64,000 bases of DNA from Fuscovulum blasticum DSM 2131. Lineage in GTDB: Bacteria > Pseudomonadota > Alphaproteobacteria > Rhodobacterales > Rhodobacteraceae. The position numbers were made by a program, and so were the translations under genes. Location: positions 62,001 through 126,000 of the forward strand of contig NZ_PZKE01000003.1 of assembly GCF_003034965.1 (NCBI RefSeq). The letters are read 5' to 3'. Under the pieces are notes generated by a model. That model was not told the origin of the DNA, ran no database searches, and saw only the letters and a program-made list of their open reading frames with translations. Positions 1 to 9,000 of the stretch are shown here, one piece after another. Positions within the stretch are counted from its first letter, which is position 1, and each line of letters starts with the position of its first letter.

Positions 1-72
1 CCGAAGGCGGCAGGCGGTTCGGTTCGGGGGGGCGGTTCGGGGGCGCGTGGTCCCCCGGACCGCCCGCCCGGA

Positions 73-621
73 TCAGCCGCCGGTCCCCCGCAGGGCCAGA
101 TGGCGGATCAGCGCGCGCGCCTCGGGCGGCGGGCGCTGCTCAAGCCGGGCATAGTCGGTGCCATCGGGCGCGCGGCGGACCAGGCCCAGCATCACCATGT
201 CGCGCCGCAACAGCGCGGCATCGCCAAAGCTGTGCAGCCCGTTCAGCAGCGCGCTGAACTGCCGTTCGGTCCGGCTGCCGCCGACCGGCAGCCGCGCCCA
301 CAGCGCCCAGAGGCACAGCACCTGCACATTGCGCCGCGCGGGCCAGCCCACCAGCCTGCCGGTGGCATCAAACTGGTTCAGCGCGCGGGCCACCAGCGTG
401 TGATCCACTGCCTCGGGCGGTGGCGGCGGGCTGTCCAGTCGGGCAGCGGCGGCCTGCGCGGCCCCAAGGTGCTGCAGGTTGCGAAACCCCGCCGCGCGGG
501 CCAGCATGTTCATCAGCGTCTGATGCGAGGGCGGGCTTTCGGCCGCCGTCAACTGGCGGGCCAGCGCGCGGGTAAAGGCCGAAAGATCGGCCACGGGAAG
601 CGGAACAAGGGTTCGGGTCAT
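73..621 (-). CDS. DUF2087 domain-containing protein
   Basis: A 182-residue protein of unknown function. The second half (about residues 85-160) fits the DUF2087 pattern: a 'GRLVGWPARR' opening, a helix, a stretch like 'RTERQFSALLNGLHSFGDAALLRRDMV', then 'GLVRRAPDGTDYARL'. DUF2087 is often linked to small winged-helix-like regulators, but no biochemical role is established. The N-terminal 60 residues are helical with no motif I recognise. The start at 621 has only a weak Shine-Dalgarno sequence (CCTGAG). It stands alone, with 217 bp of featureless sequence separating it from the next minus-strand gene. The family call is from memory of the consensus. Confidence 0.72.
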   Translation of the reverse strand: MTRTLVPLPVADLSAFTRALARQLTAAESPPSHQTLMNMLARAAGFRNLQHLGAAQAAAARLDSPPPPPEAVDHTLVARALNQFDATGRLVGWPARRNVQVLCLWALWARLPVGGSRTERQFSALLNGLHSFGDAALLRRDMVMLGLVRRAPDGTDYARLEQRPPPEARALIRHLALRGTGG

Positions 622-838
622 CTCAGGTCATCCGTTGCCGTGCCACAGCAGGGGTCGCGGGTCGCTGTCCTGGCGACGGGCACGGGGGGAAAACCGGGTG
701 CTGTCCGTCTGACCTCTGGCAGGTTCAGCTTGCCCTTGCGGGGCCCAGCGACGCCTTGGTGAACTGCCGACCGGGCGCAGTCATAGCACGGCGGCGCCGG
801 GGCGGCAATTTCCTTCGCGGGAACCGGCCGACCGGCCC

Positions 839-1267
839 TCAGCGCAGCCCGATCTCGGCCAGCGCGCGGGCCAGTTCGGGCGGAAGCGTATCGTCCGCCC
901 CCCGGCCTTGCGGCAGGTCGCGCGGGGCTTCGTCGGCGGCCAGATAGCGCCAGCCCTGAAAGGGGCGGCGCGGCGCGGGTTCGGTGCGGATGATTTCGGC
1001 ATCCAGCACCAGCGCACAGCGCGAAATCCCGTCGCCGCCCTGCACCGCCTCAAGCCCGACAATCCGCTGGCGGCACAGGATAATCCCCTTGATCACCCAA
1101 TACAGCGACCCGCCCGCCAGCACCTCGTCCTCGCGCTTGGGCCACATGCGGGTGATGTGCAGCGCCCGGCCCTGCGGCCACTGGCCGCGGTGGCTGTCCT
1201 GCCATTGGGCAAGGTCTTCCACGCTTTCGGCGCCGACGCAGAGCTTGAGGATGTTGAGATGAGTCAT
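839..1267 (-). CDS. DUF1489 family protein
   Basis: A 142-residue conserved alphaproteobacterial protein of unknown function. The opening 'HLNILKLCVGAESVEDLAQWQ' and the internal 'RMWPKREDEVLAGGSLYWVIKG' are characteristic of DUF1489, and the length is normal for that family (about 140). It is transcribed away from nrdJ and shares the 111-bp divergent spacer that holds the nrdJ promoter and a DnaA box. I see no signal peptide, membrane segment or catalytic motif. The start is the first ATG and lacks an obvious purine-rich ribosome site. Confidence 0.85.
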   Translation of the reverse strand: MTHLNILKLCVGAESVEDLAQWQDSHRGQWPQGRALHITRMWPKREDEVLAGGSLYWVIKGIILCRQRIVGLEAVQGGDGISRCALVLDAEIIRTEPAPRRPFQGWRYLAADEAPRDLPQGRGADDTLPPELARALAEIGLR

Positions 1268-1304
1268 GCCCGCAAGAATAGCCCTGCCGGTGGCCGTGGC
1301 AAGA

Positions 1305-1333
1305 TTGACCGGGCGGGGGCAGGGGCGTATCTT
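1305..1333 (+). promoter_or_regulatory. Predicted sigma-70 promoter of nrdJ
   Basis: A -35 element TTGACC (1305-1310) and a -10 element TATCTT (1328-1333) are separated by exactly 17 bp, just upstream of nrdJ. Transcription would start near 1340, giving a leader of about 40 nt. No cobalamin riboswitch would fit in so short a leader. Confidence 0.6.
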
Positions 1334-1348
1334 GGGCTTTCCGCCCGT

Positions 1349-1357
1349 TTATCCACA
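1349..1357 (+). promoter_or_regulatory. Perfect DnaA box in the nrdJ leader
   Basis: TTATCCACA is an exact match to the consensus DnaA box. It lies about 15 bp past the predicted -10 and 22 bp before the nrdJ start codon. DnaA is known to control ribonucleotide reductase transcription in E. coli (nrdAB). A role here is inference from position. Confidence 0.5.
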
Positions 1358-1378
1358 ACTTGAAGGACGATTCGCCCC

Positions 1379-3655
1379 ATGTCGCGATTCCATGCGCCCA
1401 TTGCCGAAGCCATCTGGGACATGAAGTATCGCTTCAAGGAAGCGGACGGCACGCCCATCGACGGCTCGGTCGAGGATAGCTGGCGGCGCATCGCCCGGTC
1501 GCTGGCCGAGGTCGAGAAGGAACCCGAGGTCTGGGAACCCCAGTTCTATGAGGCGCTTGAGGATTTCCGCTTCCTGCCCGCCGGGCGCATCACCGCCGGG
1601 GCCGGCACCGGCCGGCAGGTCACGCTGTTCAACTGCTTTGTCATGGGCACGATTCCCGACACCATGGCGGGCATCTTCGAAAGCCTGAAAGAGGCCGCGC
1701 TGACCATGCAGCAGGGCGGCGGCATCGGCTATGACTTCAGCACGATCCGCCCGCGCGGCGCGCCCGTGGCGGGCGTGGCGGCCGATGCCAGCGGCCCCCT
1801 GTCCTTCATGGACGTGTGGGATGCGATGTGCCGCACCATCATGTCGGCGGGCAGCCGGCGCGGCGCCATGATGGCGACCATGCGCTGTGACCACCCCGAC
1901 ATCGAATCCTTCATCGAGGCCAAGAAAGACCCCGCCCGCCTGCGGATGTTCAACCTCTCGGTTCTGGTGACCGATGCCTTCATGGCGGCGGTCAAGGCCG
2001 ACGGGCCGTGGGAACTGACCTTCGGCGGCAAGATCTACAAGACCTTGCCCGCCCGCGACCTGTGGAACCGGATCATGCGGTCCACCTATGATTTCGCCGA
2101 ACCGGGCGTGATCTTCATCGACCGCATCAATGCCATGAACAACCTGGGCTATTGCGAGACGATCGCCGCCACCAACCCCTGCGGCGAACAGCCCCTGCCG
2201 CCCTATGGCGCCTGCCTTCTGGGCAGCATCAACCTGGCCCGGCTGGTGAAAGATGCCTTCGAGCCCCATTCCAGCCTGGACATGGCCGCGCTGGACCGGC
2301 TGGTCCGGCTGGCGGTGCGGATGATGGACAATGTGGTGGATGCCAGCCGCTTCCCCCTGCCCGAACAGGCGCAGGAAGCGGCAGCCAAGCGCCGCATCGG
2401 GCTGGGCGTCACCGGGCTGGCCGACGCGCTGCTGATGGTGGGCCTGCGCTATGGCAGCGACGAGGCGGCCAAGGCGACCGAGATCTGGATGCACGCCATC
2501 GCACGGTCGGCCTATCTCGCCTCGGTCGATCTGGCGCGCGAGAAGGGCGCCTTCCCCCTGTTCGAGGCCGAGGGCTATCTGGCCAGCGGGTCCATGGCCC
2601 AGATGGATGACGACGTGCGCGCCGCCATCGCCAGGCACGGCATCCGCAACGCGCTGCTGACCAGCGTGGCGCCGACGGGCACGATCTCGCTTTATGCGGG
2701 CAACGTGTCCAGCGGGATCGAGCCTGTTTTCGCCTATGCCTATACCCGCAAGGTGCTGCAGAAGGACGGTTCGCGCAGCGAGGAAGAGGTGGTCGATTAC
2801 GCCGTGCAACTGTGGCGTGAGAAGAATGGCGACGAACCGCTGCCCGACTATTTCGTGAACGCCCAGACCCTGCCGCCGCTGGACCATGTGCGGATGCAGG
2901 CCGCCGCGCAGAAATGGGTGGATTCCAGCATCTCGAAAACCATCAACTGCCCCGAGGACATCAGCTTCGATGCCTTCAAGGAGGTCTATATGGCCGCCTG
3001 GGATCAGGGCTGCAAAGGCTGCACCACCTACCGCCCGAACGATGTGACCGGCTCGGTGCTGACCGTCTCGGAATCCAGCGACAAGACCCCGGCCGAAGCC
3101 CCCGAAACCACCCGCGGCGCCGAGGTGGTCTATCTCAGCGAACCGCTTGACCGGCCCGCCGCGCTGGAAGGCCAGACCTACAAGGTGAAATGGCCGGGCA
3201 GCGAACACGCGCTTTACATCACCATCAACGACATCGTCATCGCCGGCCACCGCCGCCCGTTCGAGGTGTTCATCAACTCCAAGAACATGGAGCATTTCGC
3301 CTGGACCGTGGCGCTGACCCGGATGATTTCCGCCGTGTTCCGCCGGGGCGGCGACATCAGCTTCGTGGTCGAGGAGCTGAAGGCCGTGTTCGATCCGCGC
3401 GGCGGCGCCTGGATGGAGGGGAAATACATCCCGTCGATCCTGGCCGCCATCGGCGGGGTGATCGAACGCCACCTGATCGAGATCGGCTTCATCGAGGGCG
3501 AGGGGCTTGGCCTGAAATCCGACCCCAAGGCCGAAATGCTGCGCGTCGGAGAAGCCCCGCGCGGTGCGGCCTGCCCCGCCTGCGGCAGCTATGACCTGCG
3601 CAAGGTGGAAGGCTGCCTCACCTGTGGAAGCTGCGGCCATTCCAAATGCGGCTGA
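1379..3655 (+). CDS. nrdJ: Adenosylcobalamin-dependent (class II) ribonucleotide reductase
   Basis: Reduces ribonucleotides to deoxyribonucleotides in the cytoplasm using adenosylcobalamin to generate the thiyl radical, so it works with or without oxygen. The 758-residue protein has the N-terminal RNR entry with a redox cysteine in 'LFNCFVMG'. The active-site loop 'NPCGEQP' supplies N266, C268 and E270, and a C-terminal cysteine-rich tail (CPACG, CLTCG, CGHSKCG) carries the shuttle cysteines. The length matches the shorter NrdJ form rather than the roughly 1,200-residue one. No small subunit (nrdB) or activase lies nearby, as expected for class II. The ribosome site GAAGGA sits 10 bp before the ATG. 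A sigma-70 promoter and DnaA box precede it, and a hairpin terminator follows. Confidence 0.95.
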   Translation: MSRFHAPIAEAIWDMKYRFKEADGTPIDGSVEDSWRRIARSLAEVEKEPEVWEPQFYEALEDFRFLPAGRITAGAGTGRQVTLFNCFVMGTIPDTMAGIFESLKEAALTMQQGGGIGYDFSTIRPRGAPVAGVAADASGPLSFMDVWDAMCRTIMSAGSRRGAMMATMRCDHPDIESFIEAKKDPARLRMFNLSVLVTDAFMAAVKADGPWELTFGGKIYKTLPARDLWNRIMRSTYDFAEPGVIFIDRINAMNNLGYCETIAATNPCGEQPLPPYGACLLGSINLARLVKDAFEPHSSLDMAALDRLVRLAVRMMDNVVDASRFPLPEQAQEAAAKRRIGLGVTGLADALLMVGLRYGSDEAAKATEIWMHAIARSAYLASVDLAREKGAFPLFEAEGYLASGSMAQMDDDVRAAIARHGIRNALLTSVAPTGTISLYAGNVSSGIEPVFAYAYTRKVLQKDGSRSEEEVVDYAVQLWREKNGDEPLPDYFVNAQTLPPLDHVRMQAAAQKWVDSSISKTINCPEDISFDAFKEVYMAAWDQGCKGCTTYRPNDVTGSVLTVSESSDKTPAEAPETTRGAEVVYLSEPLDRPAALEGQTYKVKWPGSEHALYITINDIVIAGHRRPFEVFINSKNMEHFAWTVALTRMISAVFRRGGDISFVVEELKAVFDPRGGAWMEGKYIPSILAAIGGVIERHLIEIGFIEGEGLGLKSDPKAEMLRVGEAPRGAACPACGSYDLRKVEGCLTCGSCGHSKCG

Positions 3656-3698
3656 CGGGTCCGGTTCCGGCCCGGCGCAGAAACGGCAGATGACGACG

Positions 3699-3723
3699 CA
3701 AGGGGGGCGAAAGGCCCCCCTTG
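3699..3723 (+). terminator. Hairpin terminator after nrdJ
   Basis: A 9-bp perfect stem, CAAGGGGGG (3699-3707) with CCCCCCTTG (3715-3723), plus one C-G pair extending it inward. It lies 44 bp after the nrdJ stop. No T-run follows, so it may act by structure alone. It may also serve the converging ABC operon. Confidence 0.55.
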
Positions 3724-3830
3724 CTGCTGCAGGCGGCTGAACAAGCCGACGAACGGCCCTCCGCGCGCGCCGCAGCGACCCGGCGTTCAGCCTTGGGGGC
3801 GGGGATCAGCTCTCGGGAACCGGCCGTCAC

Positions 3831-4625
3831 TCAGACGGCGGTCTGGCGCGCACGCATCCCGAAACCGAACAGGCGATGCGTGTAGTCATGGCGCGGCGCA
3901 GACATCAGCTCTGCCGTCGTGCCTTGTTCCAGCACCTCGCCGTTGCGCATGACCACCAGATGATCAGAAATATGCGCCACGACCTTCAGGTTATGGGTCA
4001 CGAAAAGCATCGAAAGCCCCGATTCTGCCTTGAGATCGGACAGAAAGTTCAGGATCTGCGCCTGAACCGAAATATCCAGCGCCGAGGTGGGCTCATCCAG
4101 CACCAGCAGCTTGGGGTCCAGCGCAAGCGCCCGGGCGATGGCAACCCGCTGCGCCTGTCCGCCGGACAGCTCTCTTGCCCGGCGGGGCAGGAAATCGGCG
4201 GGCAGGCCGCAGCGCGACAGCAGTTCGGCGGCCCTGTCCTGCAAGCCCCGTCTTGCAAGGCCCTGGCGGGCCAGCAGCGGTTCGGCCAGGATTTCGGCAA
4301 TGGTCATGCGCGGGCTGAGCGACAGGAAAGGGTTTTGCGCGACAACGCCGATGTCCTGGCGCGCGCGGCGCAGCTCGCGGGGCGACAAGGCCAGCCAATC
4401 CTGACCGTCCAGCACGACCTTGCCGCTTTCCGAGGGCACCAGCCGCAGGATCGCGCGCAGCAGGCTGCTTTTGCCGGACCCGGATTCGCCCACCACGCCA
4501 AGCGTCTGCCCCGGGGCAAGCGACAGGCTGACCCCGGACACCGCCGGGCGGGGCTGCCCGCGGAACAGCCCGCGGCTTCCATACCGGACAACCAGATCGC
4601 GCACCTCAAGCAGCGGCTTGGTCAT
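3831..4625 (-). CDS. Peptide/opine-type ABC transporter ATPase (DppF-like)
   Basis: One of two ATPase subunits that drive the importer encoded by the next four genes. The 264-residue protein has Walker A 'GESGSGKSS', Q-loop 'VVAQNPF', signature 'LSGGQAQR', Walker B 'LLVLDEP' and the H-loop 'VTHN'. The ORF stays open upstream, but the start MTKPLLEV at 4625 begins the conserved domain and overlaps the preceding ATPase stop by 20 bp. The C-terminal oligopeptide-binding extension typical of DppF/OppF is very short (about 20 residues after the H-loop region). It is the last gene of an eight-gene minus-strand operon. The substrate is unknown. The co-encoded HyuA and DUF917 suggest a hydantoin, oxoproline or other cyclic amide. 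Confidence 0.88.
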   Translation of the reverse strand: MTKPLLEVRDLVVRYGSRGLFRGQPRPAVSGVSLSLAPGQTLGVVGESGSGKSSLLRAILRLVPSESGKVVLDGQDWLALSPRELRRARQDIGVVAQNPFLSLSPRMTIAEILAEPLLARQGLARRGLQDRAAELLSRCGLPADFLPRRARELSGGQAQRVAIARALALDPKLLVLDEPTSALDISVQAQILNFLSDLKAESGLSMLFVTHNLKVVAHISDHLVVMRNGEVLEQGTTAELMSAPRHDYTHRLFGFGMRARQTAV

Positions 4626-5574
4626 CGGTTCCCCTTTCCACCAGGCAGGTCCAGCGGTGTTGCCCGTCCTGCCGTTCGGGCGGCGGGCGAAGGCGACATT
4701 CGGCCTGTGCGGCTGCGCAGCGCGGTGCGAAGGCGCAACCGGCAATCGCCTCGAAGGGCGGCGGAATGCGCCCTTCGATGGCGGCAAGCCGGGTGCCAGG
4801 CGGCCCGGCATCGGGCAAGGCGGCCAGCAGAGCGCGGGTATAGGGGTGGCGTGGCCGGGTCAGCACCTCGGACATCGGCCCGTCTTCGACCGAGGTGCCG
4901 GCATACAGGACCGTGGCGCTGTCGCAGACCTCGGCCACCACATCCATGTCATGGGTGATCATCAGGATGGTCAGGCCGCGCTCCTGCACCAGACGGCGCA
5001 GCAGCGCCAGCACCTGCGCCCCGATGGTCACGTCCAGCGCCGTTGTCGGCTCGTCCGCGATCAGCAGATCGGCCCCGGTCGCCAGCGCCTGCGCGATGAC
5101 CACCCGCTGCTGCATCCCGCCCGAAAGCTGATGCGGATAGCTGCGCAGCACCCGCGCGGGGTCGGGCAGCCCGGTTGCGGCCAGCAGTTCCACCGCGCGG
5201 GCGTCGCGGGCCACCCGGGGCAGGTCGTGGTGGGCGCGCAGCACGTCGTCGATCTGGCGGCGGATGGTCAGAACCGGGTTCAGCGCCGCCGCCGGGTCTT
5301 GCGAGATCAGCGCGATGCGCCGGCCCCGCAGGCTGCTCGCAACATCGCGCAACGCCATGCCGTCAAACAGGAAACGCTCCGCCCCGATGTCGGCGCCGCG
5401 CGGCAAAAGGCCCAGCAGCGCCATGGCCGTCATCGTCTTGCCGCAGCCGGATTCGCCGATCAGCCCGTGGATCGTGCCCCGCGTGACCGTCAGGTCCACC
5501 CGGCGCAGGGCGTGAATGGCACCGCCCGGGGCGGGCAGGTCCACCGACAGGGCGCGTATGTCAAGCAGAGCCAT
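4606..5574 (-). CDS. Peptide/opine-type ABC transporter ATPase (DppD-like)
   Basis: First ATPase of the hyu-linked importer, 322 residues from MALLDIR. It shows Walker A 'GESGCGKTM', Q-loop '[12 protein letters not shown]', signature 'LSGGMQQR', Walker B 'LLIADEP' and 'MITHDMDVV'. The C-terminal stretch '[16 protein letters not shown]' is the cysteine-containing oligo_HPY region characteristic of Dpp/Opp D-type subunits. The open frame extends upstream, but a start at 5574 overlaps the permease gene by only 14 bp and begins the conserved sequence. It is translated in close coupling with its partner ATPase. Confidence 0.9.
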   Translation of the reverse strand: MALLDIRALSVDLPAPGGAIHALRRVDLTVTRGTIHGLIGESGCGKTMTAMALLGLLPRGADIGAERFLFDGMALRDVASSLRGRRIALISQDPAAALNPVLTIRRQIDDVLRAHHDLPRVARDARAVELLAATGLPDPARVLRSYPHQLSGGMQQRVVIAQALATGADLLIADEPTTALDVTIGAQVLALLRRLVQERGLTILMITHDMDVVAEVCDSATVLYAGTSVEDGPMSEVLTRPRHPYTRALLAALPDAGPPGTRLAAIEGRIPPPFEAIAGCAFAPRCAAAQAECRLRPPPERQDGQHRWTCLVERGTDDQAAA

Positions 5575-6400
5575 CGCGGCGCCCTCCTGCACGGTCGCGC
5601 AGTGCATCCCCCAGAACCGAGAAGGCCAGCGCAAGGATAAAGACCGCCATCCCCGGGGCGGCGGAATACCACCAGCGCTCGGGAAAGAACTTGCGCCCCG
5701 CATCGACCATCTGGCCCCAGTCCGCCGTCGGCGGCAGCACGCCCAGCCCAAGGAAGGACAGCGCCGATGCGGTCAGCAGGGCAGGCCCCACGTCCAGCGC
5801 GGCCTGCACCGACAGCGGGCGAACGGCGGCGGGCAGGATGTGGCGCAGGATGATGCGCGGATGGCCAACCCCCATCAGTTGCGCCGCCTCGACATAGGGC
5901 TGCCCGCGCAGCGCCAGCACCTCGGCCCGGGCCATGCGGGCATACCAGGGCCACCAGGTCACGGCCACGGCGACGATGCTGTTCAAAAGGCCCGGCCCCA
6001 GCGCCGCCGCCATCAGCACCGCCAGCAGCAGCGCTGGGAAGGCCAGAAACACATCGGTGATCCGCATCAGCCCTTCATCCAGCCAGCCGCCGAAATACCC
6101 GGCCAGCACGCCGACCGGCAGCCCGATCAGCAGCGAGAAGGCAACGATCAGCAGCCCCGAACTCAGCGACACCCGGGCGCCGTAGATCACCCGGCTTACC
6201 ATGTCGCGGCCAAGGTGATCGGTGCCCAGAAGGTGGTCGGCCGAAGGCGGCAGGAACTTGGTGGCGATGCTGGGCGCCCCGGCGCCCTGATCGGGAAAGG
6301 GCGCGACCCAGGGCGCCAGAAGCGCCATGCCGAAGGCGATCAGGATCAGGGCCAGCGACACCGCGCCCGGCCAGCCAAGCCGCTGATGCAGGCCCCTCAT
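5561..6400 (-). CDS. ABC transporter permease (DppC-like)
   Basis: Second inner-membrane permease of the hyu-linked importer, 279 residues. One transmembrane helix near residues 15-35 is followed by the conserved DppC segment 'LLGTDHLGRDMVSRVIYGARVSL' and a BPD_transp_1 domain. The EAA-type loop 'VEAAQLMGVGHPRIILRHILP' contacts the ATPases. The start overlaps the stop of the upstream permease gene by 4 bp (ATGA), indicating translational coupling. Length and order are normal for a dipeptide-type cassette. Confidence 0.9.
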   Translation of the reverse strand: MRGLHQRLGWPGAVSLALILIAFGMALLAPWVAPFPDQGAGAPSIATKFLPPSADHLLGTDHLGRDMVSRVIYGARVSLSSGLLIVAFSLLIGLPVGVLAGYFGGWLDEGLMRITDVFLAFPALLLAVLMAAALGPGLLNSIVAVAVTWWPWYARMARAEVLALRGQPYVEAAQLMGVGHPRIILRHILPAAVRPLSVQAALDVGPALLTASALSFLGLGVLPPTADWGQMVDAGRKFFPERWWYSAAPGMAVFILALAFSVLGDALRDRAGGRRDGSA

Positions 6401-7419
6401 TTCAGCGTCACCCTCGGATCAATCAGCGCCTGCGCCAGATCGAGAACCAGGTTCATGGCGACATAGCACAGCGTCACCACAAGGGTTGCGGCGGCGATGA
6501 CGGGAAAGTCCTTGGACAGGATCGCCTCGGACACATAGCGGCCAAGGCCGGGCCAGGCGAAGATGATCTCGACCAGAACCGCGCCGGTCAGGGCAAAGGC
6601 GAAACTCAGCCCCAGCACCGTCAGCGCCGGCCCCACCGCGTTGGGCAGCGCATGGCCGAACAGGATGCGGCGGCCCGACAGGCCAAGGGCGCGGGCCGCC
6701 AGGATGTGCCGGCGCTCCAGGATCTCGATCATGGCCGACCGGGTCAGCCGCATGGCGATGCCCGCGGGATAGGCCGCCAGCGTCAGCGCCGGAAGGATCA
6801 GATGCGCCAGCGCGTCACCAAAGGCATCGAAGCGGCGCGACAGCAGCGCGTCGATCAGGGCAAAGCCCGTCACCGGCGCCAGCGGGGCCGAGATGGCAAT
6901 CTCGCGCGACATCCGCCCCGACAGCGGCAGCACCCCCAGCCATTTGGCAAAGACGAATTGCAGCAGCATGGCAAGAAAGAACGCGGGCATGGCAACGGCG
7001 GCAATCGAGGCAAGCCCGCCCATCCTGTCCAGCCAGCCGCCCCTGCGGGCCGCGGCAAAGGCGCCGGCCGGGATGCCGATCAGCAGGGCCAGAAAGGTCG
7101 AGAAGGCCGCCAGCTCCAGCGTCGCGGGCAGGAAGGCGGCCAGATCCTGCGAGATCAGCCGCCGCGACTTGTAGGACACCCCGAAATCCCCGGTTGCCAT
7201 CGCCTTGCCAAAACGGATGAACCGCTCCGGCAAGGACGCCTCCAGATGCAGCTCGGCCCGCGCCTTTTCGATCTGCTCGGCGCTTGGGCGCGGCCCGGCA
7301 TACAGCGCCGCAGGGTCGGAAGGCACGACCTGCGCCGCGACAAAAACCAGGAAGGTCACGCCGACAACGACGAAGGCCGACAGGATGAACCGTCTGAAGA
7401 TGTACCGTCCCAGTCCCAT
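6397..7419 (-). CDS. ABC transporter permease (DppB-like)
   Basis: First inner-membrane permease of the importer, 340 residues. The N-terminus 'YIFRRFILSAFVVVGVTFLVF' is the standard DppB first helix. The BPD_transp_1 domain carries the coupling loop 'ILAARALGLSGRRILFGHALPNA', and the C-terminus 'ALIDPRVTLK' is typical of the family. Only 11 bp separate it from the binding-protein gene upstream, and it overlaps the DppC gene by 4 bp. It pairs with DppC to form the channel. Confidence 0.9.
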   Translation of the reverse strand: MGLGRYIFRRFILSAFVVVGVTFLVFVAAQVVPSDPAALYAGPRPSAEQIEKARAELHLEASLPERFIRFGKAMATGDFGVSYKSRRLISQDLAAFLPATLELAAFSTFLALLIGIPAGAFAAARRGGWLDRMGGLASIAAVAMPAFFLAMLLQFVFAKWLGVLPLSGRMSREIAISAPLAPVTGFALIDALLSRRFDAFGDALAHLILPALTLAAYPAGIAMRLTRSAMIEILERRHILAARALGLSGRRILFGHALPNAVGPALTVLGLSFAFALTGAVLVEIIFAWPGLGRYVSEAILSKDFPVIAAATLVVTLCYVAMNLVLDLAQALIDPRVTLK

Positions 7420-7431
7420 CGGCCCGGCGTC

Positions 7432-9000
7432 CTATCGGCTCAGGTCGTTGACGAAGACGACATGGCCATAGGCCGGATTGTCGGCATAGCCCTTCACATC
7501 AGACCGCAGGATATGGACGTTCGGCTTGTCCAGGATGAAAACCGCGGGCGCGTCCTCGATCATCATCCGCTGCGCGGCCTTGAACATGTCTTCGGCCTTG
7601 GCGCGGTCGGTGCCCGAAAGGGCGGCCGCCTCGTCGATCAGCCTGTCGAAGGCGGGGTTGCTGTAATAGGCCAGATTGAAGGTCGGCGTCTCTTCGCTGT
7701 GGAAGAGGTTGAACAGATAGTCATAGGGCGTGACATAGGTCGCCCACCAGTACAGCAGCAGGATGTCCTGCGCCTGTGCCGGATCGGCCTTGGACAGATC
7801 CCACATCGCCTCCCAGGCCATCGGCTGCAGGGTCAGCGTGATGCCAAGGGTTTCGAGATTGGCCTTCCACAACTCTCCCGCCAGTGCCTCAAGCGCATCA
7901 GAGGTGACATAGGTCAGCGTCAGCTCCAGCCCGCTGTCAGCCAGGCCTTCCTCGGCCAGCAGCGCGCGGGCGGCCTCAAGATCGGTCATCACCATCGGCG
8001 CCTCGGGGTCATGGCCCCAGATGCCCGGCGGCACGATGCCACGGGATCGGGTGCCAAGCCCCGCCGTCCCGGCGGTGATCACATCGTCATAGGGAAAGGC
8101 CAGCGCCAGCGCCTGCCGCACGCGGGGCCGGTCCAGCGGCGCGCGGCGGGTGTTCAGCAGGGCAAAGAGGTTCTCGAACGACGGATTGGCCACCACCTGC
8201 AGGTCGGGATTGGCCTTCATCGCCTCAAGATTGTCGAAGGGCAGGCTGTAGGTCCAGTCCGCATTGCCGCTTTCGATCATGCTCTGGGCCAGAACCGAAT
8301 CCTCGACCACCTCGAAAACGGCGGTGTCGAAGCCGCCCTCGGGCGTGCCGCCCCAATGGTCGGCAAAGCGCGAGGCGATGACGCGCTGGCCCGGCTCATA
8401 GCTGTCGATGCGGAAGGGGCCGGTGCCGCCGTCCTGTCCCGCGTTGAACCAGGCATTGTCCTGGGCCTGCGCGGCGGGGCTGATGATCCAGCCCGCAAAG
8501 CCCGCCGAGGCGATCAGGTCAAGCGGCTGGGCCGTGGACAGGGAAAAGACCACCGTCAGCGGATCGGGCGCGGTGATGGCGGTCACGGCGCTCCAGATGA
8601 AGGCCGCGCCGCCGCCGATCTTCATCGTCCGCTCGATCGAACCCTTGACGGCCTCTGCCGTCAGCTCGGTGCCGTCATGGAACCGCACGCCCTTGCGCAG
8701 GGTGAAGGTCCAGGTCTTGCCCCCGTCGGTGGCCTGCCAGCTTTCGGCCAGCAGCGGCGCCACGCTTGCCGGGGCCTCTGTCGTGCCCGGAACATAGCGG
8801 GTCAGGCTTTCATAAACATTGGCCAGCACCAGCCCGTCATTGGAAAACGAGGTGGAGGGGTCCAGGTCGGGAAACCCCGTGGGGTTGGCAAGGGTGAAGA
8901 TGCGGCTGCCATCCTGGGCCTCTGCCACGCTCCAGCGCGACAGGGCCTGCAGGGCCAGGGGGGCAAGTCCGGCGGAAATCAGAAGGTCGCGGCGGTTCAT
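7432..9000 (-). CDS. ABC transporter substrate-binding protein, family 5 (peptide/opine type)
   Basis: Periplasmic receptor that delivers substrate to the adjacent permeases, 522 residues. The N-terminus 'MNRRDLLISAGLAPLALQAL' is an export signal; the RRDLL arrangement resembles a Tat signal. SBP_bac_5 hallmarks follow, including 'VYESLTRY', 'AESWQATDGGKTWTFTLRKGVRFHDG' and 'LAYYSNPAFDRLIDEA'. The start overlaps the DUF917 gene stop by 4 bp, so the receptor is co-translated with enzymes rather than separated as often seen. That argues its ligand is the substrate of those enzymes. Specificity cannot be read from the sequence. Confidence 0.9.
   Translation of the reverse strand: MNRRDLLISAGLAPLALQALSRWSVAEAQDGSRIFTLANPTGFPDLDPSTSFSNDGLVLANVYESLTRYVPGTTEAPASVAPLLAESWQATDGGKTWTFTLRKGVRFHDGTELTAEAVKGSIERTMKIGGGAAFIWSAVTAITAPDPLTVVFSLSTAQPLDLIASAGFAGWIISPAAQAQDNAWFNAGQDGGTGPFRIDSYEPGQRVIASRFADHWGGTPEGGFDTAVFEVVEDSVLAQSMIESGNADWTYSLPFDNLEAMKANPDLQVVANPSFENLFALLNTRRAPLDRPRVRQALALAFPYDDVITAGTAGLGTRSRGIVPPGIWGHDPEAPMVMTDLEAARALLAEEGLADSGLELTLTYVTSDALEALAGELWKANLETLGITLTLQPMAWEAMWDLSKADPAQAQDILLLYWWATYVTPYDYLFNLFHSEETPTFNLAYYSNPAFDRLIDEAAALSGTDRAKAEDMFKAAQRMMIEDAPAVFILDKPNVHILRSDVKGYADNPAYGHVVFVNDLSR

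Noticed and set aside
622-838. Small gene between the DUF2087 and DUF1489 genes
   Set aside because: Short frames exist on both strands, but none has a ribosome site or plausible composition.
1268-1378. Cobalamin riboswitch upstream of nrdJ
   Set aside because: The leader is too short (about 40 nt from the predicted start site) and no B12-box-like sequence is visible.
1349-3640. A 763-codon open frame antisense to nrdJ
   Set aside because: It is the shadow of a GC-rich gene. Its composition is His/Gly/Arg-rich noise with no domain, and nrdJ is unmistakable. The same applies to long antisense frames at 7-9 kb, 12.1-14.0 kb, 17.7-20.5 kb, 31.7-33.4 kb and 41.1-43.9 kb.
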